Below, piece by piece: positions 33,142 to 43,008 of a stretch of DNA of 64,000 nucleotides (positions are counted from its first letter, which is position 1; each line of letters starts with the position of its first letter). The notes beneath the pieces are model-generated. The model was given only the letters and a program-made list of their open reading frames with translations. It was not told where the DNA came from and made no database searches. This DNA is from Pseudomonas rustica. GTDB lineage: Bacteria > Pseudomonadota > Gammaproteobacteria > Pseudomonadales > Pseudomonadaceae. The stretch lies in NCBI RefSeq assembly GCF_018336155.1, contig NZ_JAGYHF010000004.1:461514-525513 (forward strand), given 5' to 3'. Position numbers and translations under genes: made by a program.

Positions 33142-33205
33142 AGGAATTCCTTTTCCCAGATCAATCCCTGTACCTCAGATAAATCCCCTGACCACAGGTG
33201 CGATC

Positions 33206-34408
33206 TCAGCGTTGCGCGGTCTTGCTCGCCGCAGCGCTGTTGTCGTGGATCAGTTGCGCGATCATCGCGTCGGCGTCGGCCAGTTGCTGATCGTAGATAT
33301 TGGTGGTGAACGAGGCCTTTTGCGGTGGCTGCTGGGCCAGCATCGGGCCGCTCTGGTCGTGCAGGTTCACTTCAACGTTGGTCGACAGACCGACCCGTAG
33401 CGGGTGCTTGGCCAGTTCTTCGGCGTTGATGTGAATCCGTACCGGTACACGCTGAACGATCTTGATCCAGTTACCCGTGGCGTTCTGCGCAGGCAGTAGC
33501 GCAAACGCACTACCGGTACCCGCGCCGAGGCTGTCGACGGTGCCGCTGTATTTCACATCGCTGCCGTACACATCGGATTCGATGTCCACCGGCTGACCGA
33601 TACGCATGTCGCGCAGTTGGGTTTCCTTGAAGTTGGCGTCGATCCACAGTTGATCCAGCGGAATCACCGCCATCAGCGCAGTACCCGGTTGCACACGCTG
33701 ACCGAGTTGCACGGTGCGCTTGGCCACGTAACCAGTGACCGGCGCGATCAAGGTGCTGCGCGCATTGGTCAGGTAAGCCTGACGCAATTCAGCGGCGGCT
33801 TGCATCACGTCCGGGTGCGAGGAGACCACGGTGTCATCGACCAGCGCGCTGGTGGTTTTCAATTGCTGTTTGGCATTGGCCAAGGCGTTTTGCGCCGAGG
33901 TCAGGTCGTCGCGAGCGTGGGACAGTTCTTCCTGAGAAATCGCACCGCCAGCGGCAAGATTCTTCCGGCGATTGAAGTTGTCCTGGGCTTTCTGCACTTC
34001 GGCCTGTTGCGCGTTGACCTGGGCTTTCATGCCATCCACGTTGCTGTACAGACCGCGCACCTGACGCACGGTGCGCGCCAGTTTCGCCTGGGCACTTTGC
34101 AGGCCGACTTCGGCATCGTTCGGGTCGAAGTTGATCAGCACCTGACCTTCGTGAACCAGATCACCATCGTCAGCACCGATGCTGACCACAGTGCCGGTGA
34201 CCAGCGGGGTGATTTCCACGACGTTGCCATTCACGTAGGCGTCGTCGGTGCTTTCGTTAAAGCGCCCGATGAATTCGTGATACGCCCACACGCCAGCGCA
34301 GGCGAGCAGGACGACAACGGCCAGCACCACCAGCATCACTTTGCGTTTGCGCGGGTTGCCGTTGTCCGGGGTGTTGTCTTGAGCTTGAGTGTTTTCGGCA
34401 GTGGCCAT
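33206..34408 (-). CDS. emrA: EmrA-type membrane-fusion adaptor
   Basis: A 400-aa HlyD/EmrA adaptor anchored by one N-terminal helix (VMLVVLAVVVLLACAGVWAY, about 24-43). The periplasmic part begins with the lipoyl-like domain (STDDAYVNGNVVEITPLVTG), then a long coiled coil (about 95-210) and a beta-barrel region (ANFKETQLRDMRIGQPVDIE). It bridges EmrB and the outer-membrane lipoprotein encoded just upstream, with a 15-base gap. TGDDAYV-like entry sequences are typical of the family. Confidence 0.92.
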   Translation of the reverse strand: MATAENTQAQDNTPDNGNPRKRKVMLVVLAVVVLLACAGVWAYHEFIGRFNESTDDAYVNGNVVEITPLVTGTVVSIGADDGDLVHEGQVLINFDPNDAEVGLQSAQAKLARTVRQVRGLYSNVDGMKAQVNAQQAEVQKAQDNFNRRKNLAAGGAISQEELSHARDDLTSAQNALANAKQQLKTTSALVDDTVVSSHPDVMQAAAELRQAYLTNARSTLIAPVTGYVAKRTVQLGQRVQPGTALMAVIPLDQLWIDANFKETQLRDMRIGQPVDIESDVYGSDVKYSGTVDSLGAGTGSAFALLPAQNATGNWIKIVQRVPVRIHINAEELAKHPLRVGLSTNVEVNLHDQSGPMLAQQPPQKASFTTNIYDQQLADADAMIAQLIHDNSAAASKTAQR

Positions 34409-34423
34409 GACAATTACCTTGAA

Positions 34424-35893
34424 TTAGTTGTGCGGCGTGGCTGGGGTGGCGTTGGCTGCGGTCAGGGTCTGCCCCTGGAAGCCGCCGCCCAGCGCTTGCA
34501 TCAGTTGAATCGACAGGTCGATCTGCTCGGCATTGAGGTTGGCCAGTTGACGCTGGGCCTGCAGCAATTGCTGCTCGATGCTGAGCACGTCCAGGTAGTT
34601 GCCGATGCCGGAACCGTAACGCTGGACGACGGTGTTGTAAGAATCCTGAGCAATCTCGGTGGCGTGTTGCTGCGCGCCGATCTGCCGGCCGATATCACGC
34701 AACTGGTTGATCGTGTCGCTGACATCGCCCAGTGCTTGCACCAGATTTTTGTTGTACTGCGCCACTGCCAGATCGTAATCGGCGTCGCGCGCGTCGAGGT
34801 TGGCGCGCAGGCGTCCGCCGTCGAAGATCGGCACCGAAATGGTCGGAGCAATGTTGAAGAAGCGACTGGCCGAACCAAACATCGCGTCACCCAACAAAGA
34901 TTCGGCACCGGCCGAGGCCGACAGGTTCAAGTTGGGATAGAAGCGGGTTTTCGTCGAGTCGATGTCTTTGCTCGCCGCTTCTACACGCCAGCGTGCGGCG
35001 ACCAGATCCGGACGACGACCCAGCAGCTCGGCGGGCAATACCGACGGCACCGCGACAGCACTGGCTTGCAGGACTTTCGGCCGGGCAATTTCATTGCCGC
35101 GATCCGGGCCTTTGCCGAGCAGTACGGCCAGCGCAATTTTGGCGCTGTTCAGGCGCTTTTCCGCGTCGATCAGGTTGGCCTCAGACGTGGCTTCCAGACT
35201 TTGCGTTTGTTGGTATTGATACTGGCTGTCGATCCCGGCGCTCAGGCGACGCTGGCTCAGGTCGAGCATTTGTTTGGTGCGTTTGAGGTCGTCGTTGGAC
35301 AGGTCATAAACGATGTGCGCCTGACCGAGATCGCTGTAAGCGCGAGCGACGTCGGCAGCGAGGGTCAACTGTGCCGCCTGACGATCGACTTCGGCGGCGC
35401 GGGCCTGACCGAGTGCAGCTTCCCAGGCATCACGCTGGCCGCCCCACAGATCGAAGTTGTAATTGAAACCGGCACTGACGTTACGCACGGTGGCGTAGGC
35501 ATCGCCCTGCCCCAGCGGATCCTGATCCTTGGCCAGGCGCGAACGGCTGATGCCGGCGCTGGCGTCGAGGGTCGGATAGCGTTCGGCATCGGCGGCATAG
35601 GCGGCGGCGCTGGCTTGATGGGCGCGCGCGGCGGCGATTTGCATGTCCGGGCTGTCGTGCAGGGCTTCGCGGATCAAGCCGTCGAGTTGCGGATCGCCGA
35701 GGCTGGTCCACCAATCGCTTTTCGGCCATGCGGCTGGCGACAGGGTCACGCCGTTGAGGGACTGGCCGACTTTCAGGTTTTTCGCATCAAGGTTCTGGCC
35801 TTGAGTGTCGAGGCCGCTGTAGTTGGCGCAACCGGCGAGGATCATCGCCGACAGCACCAGCGTCAGGCTGCTGCGCAAGGTTTTACCGCTCAT
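34424..35893 (-). CDS. Outer-membrane efflux lipoprotein (OprM/NodT family)
   Basis: A 489-aa outer-membrane channel subunit with a lipoprotein signal ending in the lipobox LAGC (about residues 21-24). Two OEP repeats with long helical hairpins follow (e.g. ALHDSPDMQIAAARAHQASA and AELLGRRPDLVAARWRVEAA, the latter a NodT-family hallmark). The ATG at 35893 is preceded by AGGTGA at 6 bases; a GTG three codons upstream is less likely. The start overlaps the MarR gene end by 11 bases, so expression follows the repressor gene. Confidence 0.9.
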   Translation of the reverse strand: MSGKTLRSSLTLVLSAMILAGCANYSGLDTQGQNLDAKNLKVGQSLNGVTLSPAAWPKSDWWTSLGDPQLDGLIREALHDSPDMQIAAARAHQASAAAYAADAERYPTLDASAGISRSRLAKDQDPLGQGDAYATVRNVSAGFNYNFDLWGGQRDAWEAALGQARAAEVDRQAAQLTLAADVARAYSDLGQAHIVYDLSNDDLKRTKQMLDLSQRRLSAGIDSQYQYQQTQSLEATSEANLIDAEKRLNSAKIALAVLLGKGPDRGNEIARPKVLQASAVAVPSVLPAELLGRRPDLVAARWRVEAASKDIDSTKTRFYPNLNLSASAGAESLLGDAMFGSASRFFNIAPTISVPIFDGGRLRANLDARDADYDLAVAQYNKNLVQALGDVSDTINQLRDIGRQIGAQQHATEIAQDSYNTVVQRYGSGIGNYLDVLSIEQQLLQAQRQLANLNAEQIDLSIQLMQALGGGFQGQTLTAANATPATPHN

Positions 35894-36365
35894 TGTGTTC
35901 ACCTAACCGCTGGATAGTGATCGGGTCACCGGCTGCCAGCAGGATTTTCTTGAGGATGTATTCCAGGGTCTTCAACTCGTCCGGAGTGACGGCGCCCGCC
36001 AGTTCATTCATCGCGTTGGCGCCGATGTGCGGCAGGCGATCGGCCAGTAACTGGCCTTGCTCGGTCAGGGTCAGTTGCACCTGACGGCGGTCGCCTTCGC
36101 TGCGTTGGCGAGCCAGAAAATCTTTCTGCTCCAGACGATCGAGCATGCGCGTCATCGAACCGCTGTCGAGCGACAGATGCCGGCACAGTTCGGCCGGGGT
36201 ATCGACGCCGTACTGGGCCATGATGATCAACACCTTGAACTGCGCGGCGGTGATGCCGTGGGGTTCCATGTGGGTGTCGATGATCCGGTCTTTGAGCAGC
36301 GCAGCACGGCCAAGCAACAGGCCGAGATGGCAGTGTTTGAATTCGTCCGGGGTGAAATGCTTCAT
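35883..36365 (-). CDS. MarR-family repressor of the efflux operon
   Basis: A 160-aa winged-helix regulator of the MarR/EmrR type. The recognition region reads TPAELCRHLSLDSGSMTRML (about 57-76) followed by the wing DRLEQKDFLARQRSEGDRRQ. It is the first gene of marR-oprM-emrA-emrB, and its own promoter contains matching palindromes, so it should autorepress and derepress on binding drug-like ligands. AGGTGAGCAA precedes the ATG. EmrR or TtgR-like ligands such as phenolics are possible but not shown. Confidence 0.92.
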   Translation of the reverse strand: MKHFTPDEFKHCHLGLLLGRAALLKDRIIDTHMEPHGITAAQFKVLIIMAQYGVDTPAELCRHLSLDSGSMTRMLDRLEQKDFLARQRSEGDRRQVQLTLTEQGQLLADRLPHIGANAMNELAGAVTPDELKTLEYILKKILLAAGDPITIQRLGEHNER

Positions 36366-36379
36366 TTGCTCACCTAATA

Positions 36380-36393
36380 ACTGCCTAGGCAGT
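36380..36393. promoter_or_regulatory. MarR operator, downstream palindrome
   Basis: ACTGCCTAGGCAGT, a perfect 14-bp palindrome just downstream of the predicted transcription start. The core CTGCCTAGGCAG recurs at 36414-36425. Confidence 0.75.
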
Positions 36394-36407
36394 GAATGTA
36401 TGTCGAG

Positions 36408-36435
36408 ATGTTACTGCCTAGGCAGCGAATGTCAA
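36408..36435 (-). promoter_or_regulatory. Promoter of the marR-efflux operon with internal operator
   Basis: On the minus strand, -35 TTGACA (36430-36435), a 16-base spacer and -10 TAACAT (36408-36413). The 12-bp palindrome CTGCCTAGGCAG (36414-36425) fills the spacer, so a bound MarR dimer would block polymerase. Confidence 0.7.
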
Positions 36436-36505
36436 CGCAATAGTTAGGTTGCTTAGCAATTAGTTGACCAGTGGAGTGGGTTTTTTTGTTGCACGCACGG
36501 ACGCC

Positions 36506-36570
36506 ATCGCGAGCAGGCTCACTCCTACAAGGGAACGCATTCCAAATGTAGGAGTGAGCCTGCTCGCGAT
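36506..36570. repeat. REP doublet (GCGAGCAGGCTCACTCCTAC family), first
   Basis: Inverted arms ATCGCGAGCAGGCTCACTCC and complement. It belongs to a 168-bp tandem duplication with the next doublet. Confidence 0.85.
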
Positions 36571-36596
36571 TGAAGCGACTCGGTTTTGGAGGGCGC

Positions 36597-36640
36597 GCGG
36601 TCTAGAAATCGCGCTTGTAGAAGATATCCAGCGAACTCGC
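36597..36640 (-). pseudogene. Duplicated 3' end of tamB
   Basis: The last ~13 codons and stop of tamB (from TCTAGAAATCGCGCTTGTAG to GATATCCAGCGAACTCGCG) are repeated here 168 bases beyond the true gene end at 36769. The copied piece is followed by a second REP doublet. Confidence 0.8.
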
Positions 36641-36672
36641 GGCTTGGTTTTTGTGTTGCCCGCGCGGACGCC

Positions 36673-36737
36673 TTCGCGAGCAGGCTCACTCCTACAAGGG
36701 AACGCATTCCAAATGTAGGAGCGAGCCTGCTCGCGAT
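36673..36737. repeat. REP doublet (GCGAGCAGGCTCACTCCTAC family), second
   Basis: Near-copy of the doublet at 36506-36570, offset by about 168 bases. Confidence 0.85.
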
Positions 36738-36769
36738 TGAAGCGACTCGGTTTTGGAGGGGAGCGCGGT

Positions 36770-39700
36770 CTAGAAATCGCGCTTGTAGAAGATATCCAGC
36801 GAACTCGCGACGCCGCTCGCCGCTTCGACGTAGACCTTTTTGCTCAGCTTGTAGCGCAAGGCAATGGTGCTGGCCGGTTCAAACACGCCAACGCCATAAC
36901 GCAAACTGAGCTTCTCGGTAATGTTGCCGCTGGCCACCACGCTAGTGGCATCGCCGCTGCCCGCCGTGTCGAGCTGGAAGTCCTGAATCCCGAGATCCTT
37001 GGCCAGACTACTGGTCACCCCGGCACTGCCCATCAAGCCCAACCCCAACGCCGCTTGCGCGAGCATGTTGTTGTCTTCGCCGTTGGTGCTCAGCGGACGG
37101 CCGAGTACCAGATAGGACAGCGCCTGCTCCTGGCTCATCGCCGGTTCGGAGAAGATCTGCGTGGTCGGCTGTTCGGCGCTGCCGCTGAGGCGGATACCGG
37201 CGATCACGTCGTCGGTCTGGCGAATCGCTTCGATGTCCAGATACGGCTGATCGATGGGCCCGGCGAACAGCAGGCGCGCACGCCGCACAGACAAGCGCTG
37301 ACCGTAAGCACTGTATTTGCCATCGTTGAGCCACAGCTCGCCACGGGTGTCCATGTTGTCGCCGATGTGCACATGCCCCTGCACATTAGCGGTCAGGCCA
37401 AATCCGGCGAAGGCGAGTTTGTCGTCGCCAACCTCCACGTCGATGTCCATTTTCATGGCCATCGGCGGTTTACCCTCTTCGGTCTGGGCGCCGACGATGA
37501 TCGTGTCGTCAGAGACTTTCACCGTCGATGGCGGCAGTTCACGCACGGTGATTTCGCCTTTCGGCACCCGCACTTTACCGGCGATTTTCAGCTCATCGCC
37601 GGCCATGGAAATTTTCAGATCCGGCGCCATTTCAAGCTTGGCGTACGGTTCGACGGTGACCGGCAACTGCGTGCCTTTCAACGCCAGATCGACCACCAGC
37701 GCCTGCCCCCAGGCGACGTTACCGTTCAAGCTGCCCTGCCCGCTCTTGCCGCTTTTCCAGCCGCCGTCCAGACGCACCGATTCACCGGCGATCAATGCGG
37801 TGAGTTGCAGATCCTGCAGCTCCATCGGCAACTCGGCGCCGGACACTTCGCCGTCACTGAGTTGCACCGTGCCGTTGACCAGCGGCGTCAGCAGGCCACC
37901 GGAAATCGTGCCGCTGCCGTTCAGGCGCCCAGTGAGTTTCTCGACCATCGGCACAAACGGCCGCGCCACCGACAGATCCAGACCGGTGAGGCGGAACGAG
38001 CCGCTCAGCGGTTTGTTTTTCGGCAGCGGGTTGAGCTGCGCCTGCACCATCAGTTCGCCGAGCTTGCCGCCGACGAAATTGAGGTCGGTGTCGACGCGCT
38101 TCGGCGTGAGTTTGCTGGTGAGCTTGAGCGTCTGGTACGGGAAGTCCAGCCACTGATCCTTTTCTTTCATGCGCAAAGTGCCGCCGCTGGCGTCGATGCT
38201 GACCACGCCGTTCGGGCCGCTGGCCGGCAAGTCCAGTTGCAGATCGGCATTGAGCTTGCCCTGCCAGGCGAAGTCTTTTGGCAACCATTGCGCGAGGCTT
38301 TCAATCGGGAATTGCTTGAGGTGATAGCGCAGTTTCGGCTCCGGCATCAGCCGTTGGTCTTCACCGCACAGGCTGGCATTGCCGGACAGCCAGCAATGCG
38401 CGCCGAAGTTGATTTTGCCGTCAGCCAGACGTTCGAGTTTGGCCGGGTTTTGCAGCTTCCAGTCCTGGCCACCGGCCTGAATATCACCACTGGCCAAACG
38501 GCCGCGCCAGTTGCCCTTATCCAGATTGCCGTCGAGACCGAGGGCCAGTTTCAGCTTCGGCCCGAGCAGGTCGAGGCTGAGTTTCTGGCTCTTGATGTCG
38601 CCTTGAGCGCTGGCGGTCAGCGTGCCCAAAGACGTATCACCGGCCTGAATGCCGCTGCCCTTGAGGTCGATTTTCGCCCGTTGCGCACTGTCGAGGGAGG
38701 CGTCGAGGTTGAGGCTTTGCAGGCGATTATCCTGGAACGCCAGTTGTGAACCTTGCAGACCGAGTTTGCCCTGCGGGGCTTTCAGCGTGCCGGCGACATC
38801 GACGCGGCCGTTGATCTGCCCGCGCAACTCTGGCCAAAGCTGAGCCAGACGCGCCAGTTTGATGTCGATCTGTCCGGTGAGTTTCTGTTGCAGACTGCCC
38901 TTGCCGTTGATGCTGTTGTCGCCGAGGCGGATTTGCAGGGCATTCAGGTTCCATTGCTCGCCAGCGCCGTCGGCCTTGGCTTGCAGGATCGCCGGTTGCC
39001 CACGCAGTTTGCCTTTGAGGTCGAGGTCAGCGGTCAGGCTCAGGCGTTCGTTTTTCATCTCGCCTTTGCTTTTCAGCGGCCCGGCCAAGGTGCCCGGCAA
39101 CTCAGCGACCCAATACGCCGGGTTCAGCGCCGAGAGATCGAGCGCCGTGTCCCAGGCGATGCCGTCGGCGAACTGCACGTTGACGTGCCCTTCAGCCTTG
39201 CCCTGCCCGGCTTCCATTTTCAATTGCGGCAAAGCGATCTGCTTGAGGTTGCCGCTGAACGGACTGCTCAGAGTGAACGCGCCCGCCGGGCCATCGAGTG
39301 CGGCAGCGAAGTTGCCGAGGTATTGACCGTCGGTGTAGGAGACTTCGCCAGTGAAGGTACGCAACGCAACTTGTGGCTCGTCGATTTCGTTATAGAGCCG
39401 GTGCCACGGAAAGTCCTGCCAATTGATGTTGGCTTGCGCCGTGAGGCCTTTGCTCCAGTCGACGCTGCCGGTGAGCTTGAGGCTTTGCTTGTCGTTGGCG
39501 CTCAGGTCGAGGCCGGCGATTTGCGCGCCACTGGCGTCAACTTTGCCTTTCAGCAACAACGCGACCGGGCCTTGATCGGCGGGCAGCGCAGCGTTGCCGT
39601 TTAACTGGTAACCGTTTTTCAGGTCGCCTTCGGCGGTCAGCAGCAGTTGATTGAGTTGAAGGGTGTCCGGCAGATCGGCGCTCGGTTTGAACGCGTCGCT

Positions 39701-40444
39701 GGTGATGCGCAGCTTGGCCGGCAGGTTTTCCACCAGTGGTTGCAACTCGCCGTTCAATTGGCCGTCGAGGTAGCCACGACTGTCGGCGTGCAGGTTGAGG
39801 GTTTTCAGCAGGTCGCCGTCGATTTTTAGCGCCAGCGTCCATGGGCCCTTATCCGGCGATGGCAACGTCAGGTCACCGGCGATGTTCAGCGGCCAGTTAC
39901 CGCTCGGCGCGAGGGTGCCGGACAGGTTCAGGCTGAGGTCGTCGCGCTGCAATTTGATGCTTTCAATCTGCATGCCCTGCGCCGTCCAGTGCGCCGCCAG
40001 TTGCAAGCCCTTGAGTTGCTCGCTGCCGTTGAACAGCAGGCTACCAACTTGCACGTCGCCCAGCTCGATGGCCACCGGCAATTGCAGATCCGGCAGTTTG
40101 ATCGGGCCGCTTTCAGTGGTTTCTTCACTCGGCGGAAATTGCAGGATGACCTGATCAGCCTTGAGCTGTTCGATGCACAACGTCATGCGCGTCAGGCACA
40201 GCGGCGACCAGGCGAAGATCGCCTTGTTCAGCTCGACGCGGCTGGTGTCTTGCTGCCAGAGCAGATGATCGGCGCTCCACTGACCGCCGAGGCGACCCTG
40301 AAAATTCTCGACGCTGAGGCCCGGCACCAGACCCAACACCCAACGGCTGCCGGCCTGCGTGCCGAGCACCGTGGCGACGCTCAATACAATCAACAACACC
40401 AGCGCCAATAGCGTGAGTGCCGTTATTTTCAAACCACGCTTCAC
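36770..40444 (-). CDS. tamB: TamB, inner-membrane-anchored AsmA/DUF490 bridge protein
   Basis: A 1224-aa protein of the translocation and assembly module. One N-terminal signal anchor (ITALTLLALVLLIVLSVATV) precedes a very long repeat-rich beta structure, the groove that spans the periplasm. The C-terminal DUF490 domain (about 880-1224) ends DIFYKRDF with a terminal phenylalanine, as barrel-associated proteins do. It partners TamA in outer-membrane protein insertion and/or phospholipid transport. ATG overlaps the tamA stop (ATGA). Length is close to the E. coli protein (1259 aa). Its 3' end is duplicated downstream. Confidence 0.94.
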   Translation of the reverse strand: MKRGLKITALTLLALVLLIVLSVATVLGTQAGSRWVLGLVPGLSVENFQGRLGGQWSADHLLWQQDTSRVELNKAIFAWSPLCLTRMTLCIEQLKADQVILQFPPSEETTESGPIKLPDLQLPVAIELGDVQVGSLLFNGSEQLKGLQLAAHWTAQGMQIESIKLQRDDLSLNLSGTLAPSGNWPLNIAGDLTLPSPDKGPWTLALKIDGDLLKTLNLHADSRGYLDGQLNGELQPLVENLPAKLRITSDAFKPSADLPDTLQLNQLLLTAEGDLKNGYQLNGNAALPADQGPVALLLKGKVDASGAQIAGLDLSANDKQSLKLTGSVDWSKGLTAQANINWQDFPWHRLYNEIDEPQVALRTFTGEVSYTDGQYLGNFAAALDGPAGAFTLSSPFSGNLKQIALPQLKMEAGQGKAEGHVNVQFADGIAWDTALDLSALNPAYWVAELPGTLAGPLKSKGEMKNERLSLTADLDLKGKLRGQPAILQAKADGAGEQWNLNALQIRLGDNSINGKGSLQQKLTGQIDIKLARLAQLWPELRGQINGRVDVAGTLKAPQGKLGLQGSQLAFQDNRLQSLNLDASLDSAQRAKIDLKGSGIQAGDTSLGTLTASAQGDIKSQKLSLDLLGPKLKLALGLDGNLDKGNWRGRLASGDIQAGGQDWKLQNPAKLERLADGKINFGAHCWLSGNASLCGEDQRLMPEPKLRYHLKQFPIESLAQWLPKDFAWQGKLNADLQLDLPASGPNGVVSIDASGGTLRMKEKDQWLDFPYQTLKLTSKLTPKRVDTDLNFVGGKLGELMVQAQLNPLPKNKPLSGSFRLTGLDLSVARPFVPMVEKLTGRLNGSGTISGGLLTPLVNGTVQLSDGEVSGAELPMELQDLQLTALIAGESVRLDGGWKSGKSGQGSLNGNVAWGQALVVDLALKGTQLPVTVEPYAKLEMAPDLKISMAGDELKIAGKVRVPKGEITVRELPPSTVKVSDDTIIVGAQTEEGKPPMAMKMDIDVEVGDDKLAFAGFGLTANVQGHVHIGDNMDTRGELWLNDGKYSAYGQRLSVRRARLLFAGPIDQPYLDIEAIRQTDDVIAGIRLSGSAEQPTTQIFSEPAMSQEQALSYLVLGRPLSTNGEDNNMLAQAALGLGLMGSAGVTSSLAKDLGIQDFQLDTAGSGDATSVVASGNITEKLSLRYGVGVFEPASTIALRYKLSKKVYVEAASGVASSLDIFYKRDF

Positions 40445-42168
40445 AGCTCAGGCCCCATGGAAAAGTGCAGCCGGATGCCGCCATCGTCGTCGAGTGCATG
40501 GGCCAGATCGAGGCGGATAGGCCCGACCGGCGAGACCCAGCGCACACCAATACCGACCCCGGTCTTGAGGTTCGGCAGTTCGAGTTTATTGAAAGAGTTG
40601 CCCTGATCGACGAAGGTCGCCACCCGCCATTTCTCGGCGATCGAGTATTGGTATTCGACGCTGCCGGCGACCATGTAACGGCCACCGATGCGATCGCCCT
40701 CGGAGTTTTCCGGGGACAGGCTCTGGTAGTCGTAACCGCGCACGCTCTGATCGCCACCGGCGAAGAAGCGCAGCGATGGCGGCACCGATTTATAGCCGTT
40801 GGTGGCGCTGCCGCCGACCTGCACGCGACCGAGCAAGCGGTGTTTGTCGAACACCGTGGTCAGGCCTTTGACCAGCGCGGTGCCATATAGAAGGTTGTTA
40901 TCGGAACCGAGGCCTTCTTTCGCCACTTTGCTTTCGAAGCTCAGGCGATAGCCGTTGTGCGGGTCGATGCGGTTGTCGCTTTTCAGGTACGAGTAGCTGA
41001 TGCCGGGCATCAGCAAAGTACTCAGGCCTGAGTCGTCACCGAGTTCGTACTCTTCGCGCTGCCATTTCAGCGAGATCACCCGCTGCCAGCCGCTCGGCAA
41101 TTTGCTGTGCCATTCCGGGCCGAAGGTCAGCAGCTTGCTCAACGTGTCGGAGCCGTCGATGTCTTCAAATTGATAACCGCCGGCCCAGCGCAGTTTGTCG
41201 GTCAGTGGCGGGTCGAGCGGGATGTCGTAGAACAGCCCGACGTTTTGCCGTGGCGCCGAGAGTTCGGCCTCCCAGCCATAACTGTCGCCCTGCGGGTTGA
41301 CCCAGTGGCGCGTCCAGTTGGCTTTGATACGTGGGCCGACGTCGGTCGAGTAACCGAGGCCAAGGCCCATGGTGCGCGGTTTGCGTGTGTCGAGTTTGAC
41401 GTCGACCGGGATCACATCATTCTTCGCGGCAGTCGGTGCGGCATCGACGCGCACGCCTTCGAAATAGCCGCTCGATTGCAGGTCGCGGTTGAGTTCGGCG
41501 ATCAGCTCCGAGTCGTACGGCTCGCCTTCCTTGAACGGCACCATGCGTTGCAGCAGGTCTTCGTCGAACGGCGTGTCGCCTTCGAATTTGACTTTGCCCA
41601 GCGCGTAACGCGGGCCGCTGTCGTAGATCAACTCAACGTCGGCCACACCCGCGCGCGGGTCGACCAAGATTTTTTGACTGGTGAAGTGGCCGCTAAAGAA
41701 GCCGAAGCGTGAAGCCTGATTCTGAATAATTCTTTTGGCGTCTTCATAACGCCCATGATTGAGCACCGCGCCGGACTTGAGCACGTCGCTTTTCGGTACA
41801 CGAAAGGATTTGAGGGAGGCAGCCGGGCCGTCGACACGGATGGTGACGTTGCGCAGACGAATCGGTTCGCCGGGATCGATGTTCAGCACCAGGCGCGGTT
41901 TTTCGCCGCCCTTCACGTCACTATCAATCTGCGGCTGGTAGTAGCCCAACGCCTGGGCCGCTTTGCGCGCCTGCTCTTCGGCACCGCGACTGAAGCGCAG
42001 CAAGGCTTCTTCGTCACGGTCACCGAGGCTGCCGATATAGCCTTCTATATTGGCCTTCAGTTCATCGTTGGACGGTTTGATCCGCACATCCAATTCACTT
42101 TGCGCCAGCGCCGCGCAGCTGGATAACAGCATGAGCACGCCACTGGTAAATCTTCCTGGAAACTTCAT
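40441..42168 (-). CDS. tamA: TamA, Omp85-family outer-membrane protein
   Basis: A 575-aa Omp85 protein: signal peptide (RFTSGVLMLLSSCAALA), three POTRA domains (about 25-265) and a 16-stranded barrel. The barrel carries the conserved RFFAGGDQSVRGYDYQSLSP loop (lid-lock motif VRGY) and the closing strand GPIRLDLAHALDDDGGIRLH. MKFPGRF at 42168 was taken as start; the open frame runs 14 codons further but gives a poor signal peptide. The ribosome site is weak. It is the first gene of tamAB. Confidence 0.94.
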   Translation of the reverse strand: MKFPGRFTSGVLMLLSSCAALAQSELDVRIKPSNDELKANIEGYIGSLGDRDEEALLRFSRGAEEQARKAAQALGYYQPQIDSDVKGGEKPRLVLNIDPGEPIRLRNVTIRVDGPAASLKSFRVPKSDVLKSGAVLNHGRYEDAKRIIQNQASRFGFFSGHFTSQKILVDPRAGVADVELIYDSGPRYALGKVKFEGDTPFDEDLLQRMVPFKEGEPYDSELIAELNRDLQSSGYFEGVRVDAAPTAAKNDVIPVDVKLDTRKPRTMGLGLGYSTDVGPRIKANWTRHWVNPQGDSYGWEAELSAPRQNVGLFYDIPLDPPLTDKLRWAGGYQFEDIDGSDTLSKLLTFGPEWHSKLPSGWQRVISLKWQREEYELGDDSGLSTLLMPGISYSYLKSDNRIDPHNGYRLSFESKVAKEGLGSDNNLLYGTALVKGLTTVFDKHRLLGRVQVGGSATNGYKSVPPSLRFFAGGDQSVRGYDYQSLSPENSEGDRIGGRYMVAGSVEYQYSIAEKWRVATFVDQGNSFNKLELPNLKTGVGIGVRWVSPVGPIRLDLAHALDDDGGIRLHFSMGPEL

Positions 42169-42234
42169 AGGCGCGGATGCTATCACGAGCTTGGGAGCGT
42201 GATAGATCAAGACTTGTCCCGAAAAGTTCGACGC

Positions 42235-42885
42235 TCAAGCAGTCGCCGTTTGTAACACTTGTGGATTGGCGTGGAAAAATACGTGTTCTCGCACCGGGCC
42301 GACGGCAACCTCGCCGATCTCCTCGTAACCCTGCCTTTTATAGAATTCCAGATAACGTGGATTGCCGGTGTCGAGCACCACGCCTTGCGAGGTTTCATCG
42401 ACGGCGCACCAGTTGTGCACGGCGGTCAGCAGTTGCTCGCCAAAGTGTTTGCCCTGGAACTGCGGATGAATGCCCAGCAGCGGCAGCATGTGCACTGACT
42501 CGGTCGGCACGCACGCGGAAACGGCGTCGTGGTATTCGAGATAGCGGCGGGTGCAGCGGAAACCGGTGCTGAGCACCATGCGCAGGCGCCAGGCCCAACT
42601 TTCGGTGATGCCCAAGCGTCGTTGCGGTGGCGCGATCAGAGCGATGCCGATCAAGCGGTCGTTGACCAACAGGCCGATGGCCGGCAAGTCCTGGAGGAAA
42701 TGCTGTTTGACCAATTCGCGCACGGTGGCGCGAACCCGTTGTTCGTAGCCTGGGCGCTCGGCTTCGAACAGGTAGCCGAAGGTCGGCTCGTGGCGATAGG
42801 CCTGATAGAGCAGCGATCGGGCTTCGCGGGAATAACCGCGGTCGAGCATATGAATGTCGGCGATGGCGGTCTGGGTTTCAGGCAT
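42235..42885 (-). CDS. GNAT-family N-acetyltransferase
   Basis: A 216-aa GNAT protein. The acetyl-CoA binding stretch is visible as [20 protein letters not shown] (about 135-154; Q/RxxGxG/A type) followed by [20 protein letters not shown], a standard GNAT C-terminus. The acceptor substrate is unknown. It sits alone on the minus strand between tamA and xthA. The gap 42886-43185 contains one REP doublet and nothing else recognisable. Confidence 0.85.
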   Translation of the reverse strand: MPETQTAIADIHMLDRGYSREARSLLYQAYRHEPTFGYLFEAERPGYEQRVRATVRELVKQHFLQDLPAIGLLVNDRLIGIALIAPPQRRLGITESWAWRLRMVLSTGFRCTRRYLEYHDAVSACVPTESVHMLPLLGIHPQFQGKHFGEQLLTAVHNWCAVDETSQGVVLDTGNPRYLEFYKRQGYEEIGEVAVGPVREHVFFHANPQVLQTATA

Positions 42886-43008
42886 GACAGTGATTCTCCC
42901 CGGGGCGCGTCAAATGGCGGCGCTCTTGTTGGTACGAACCTTTTGGCGTTGGCACAGTTCCCCACAGGTATAGACCAACCTTGGATCTTCATCGACCGGG
43001 CGGGCCCT

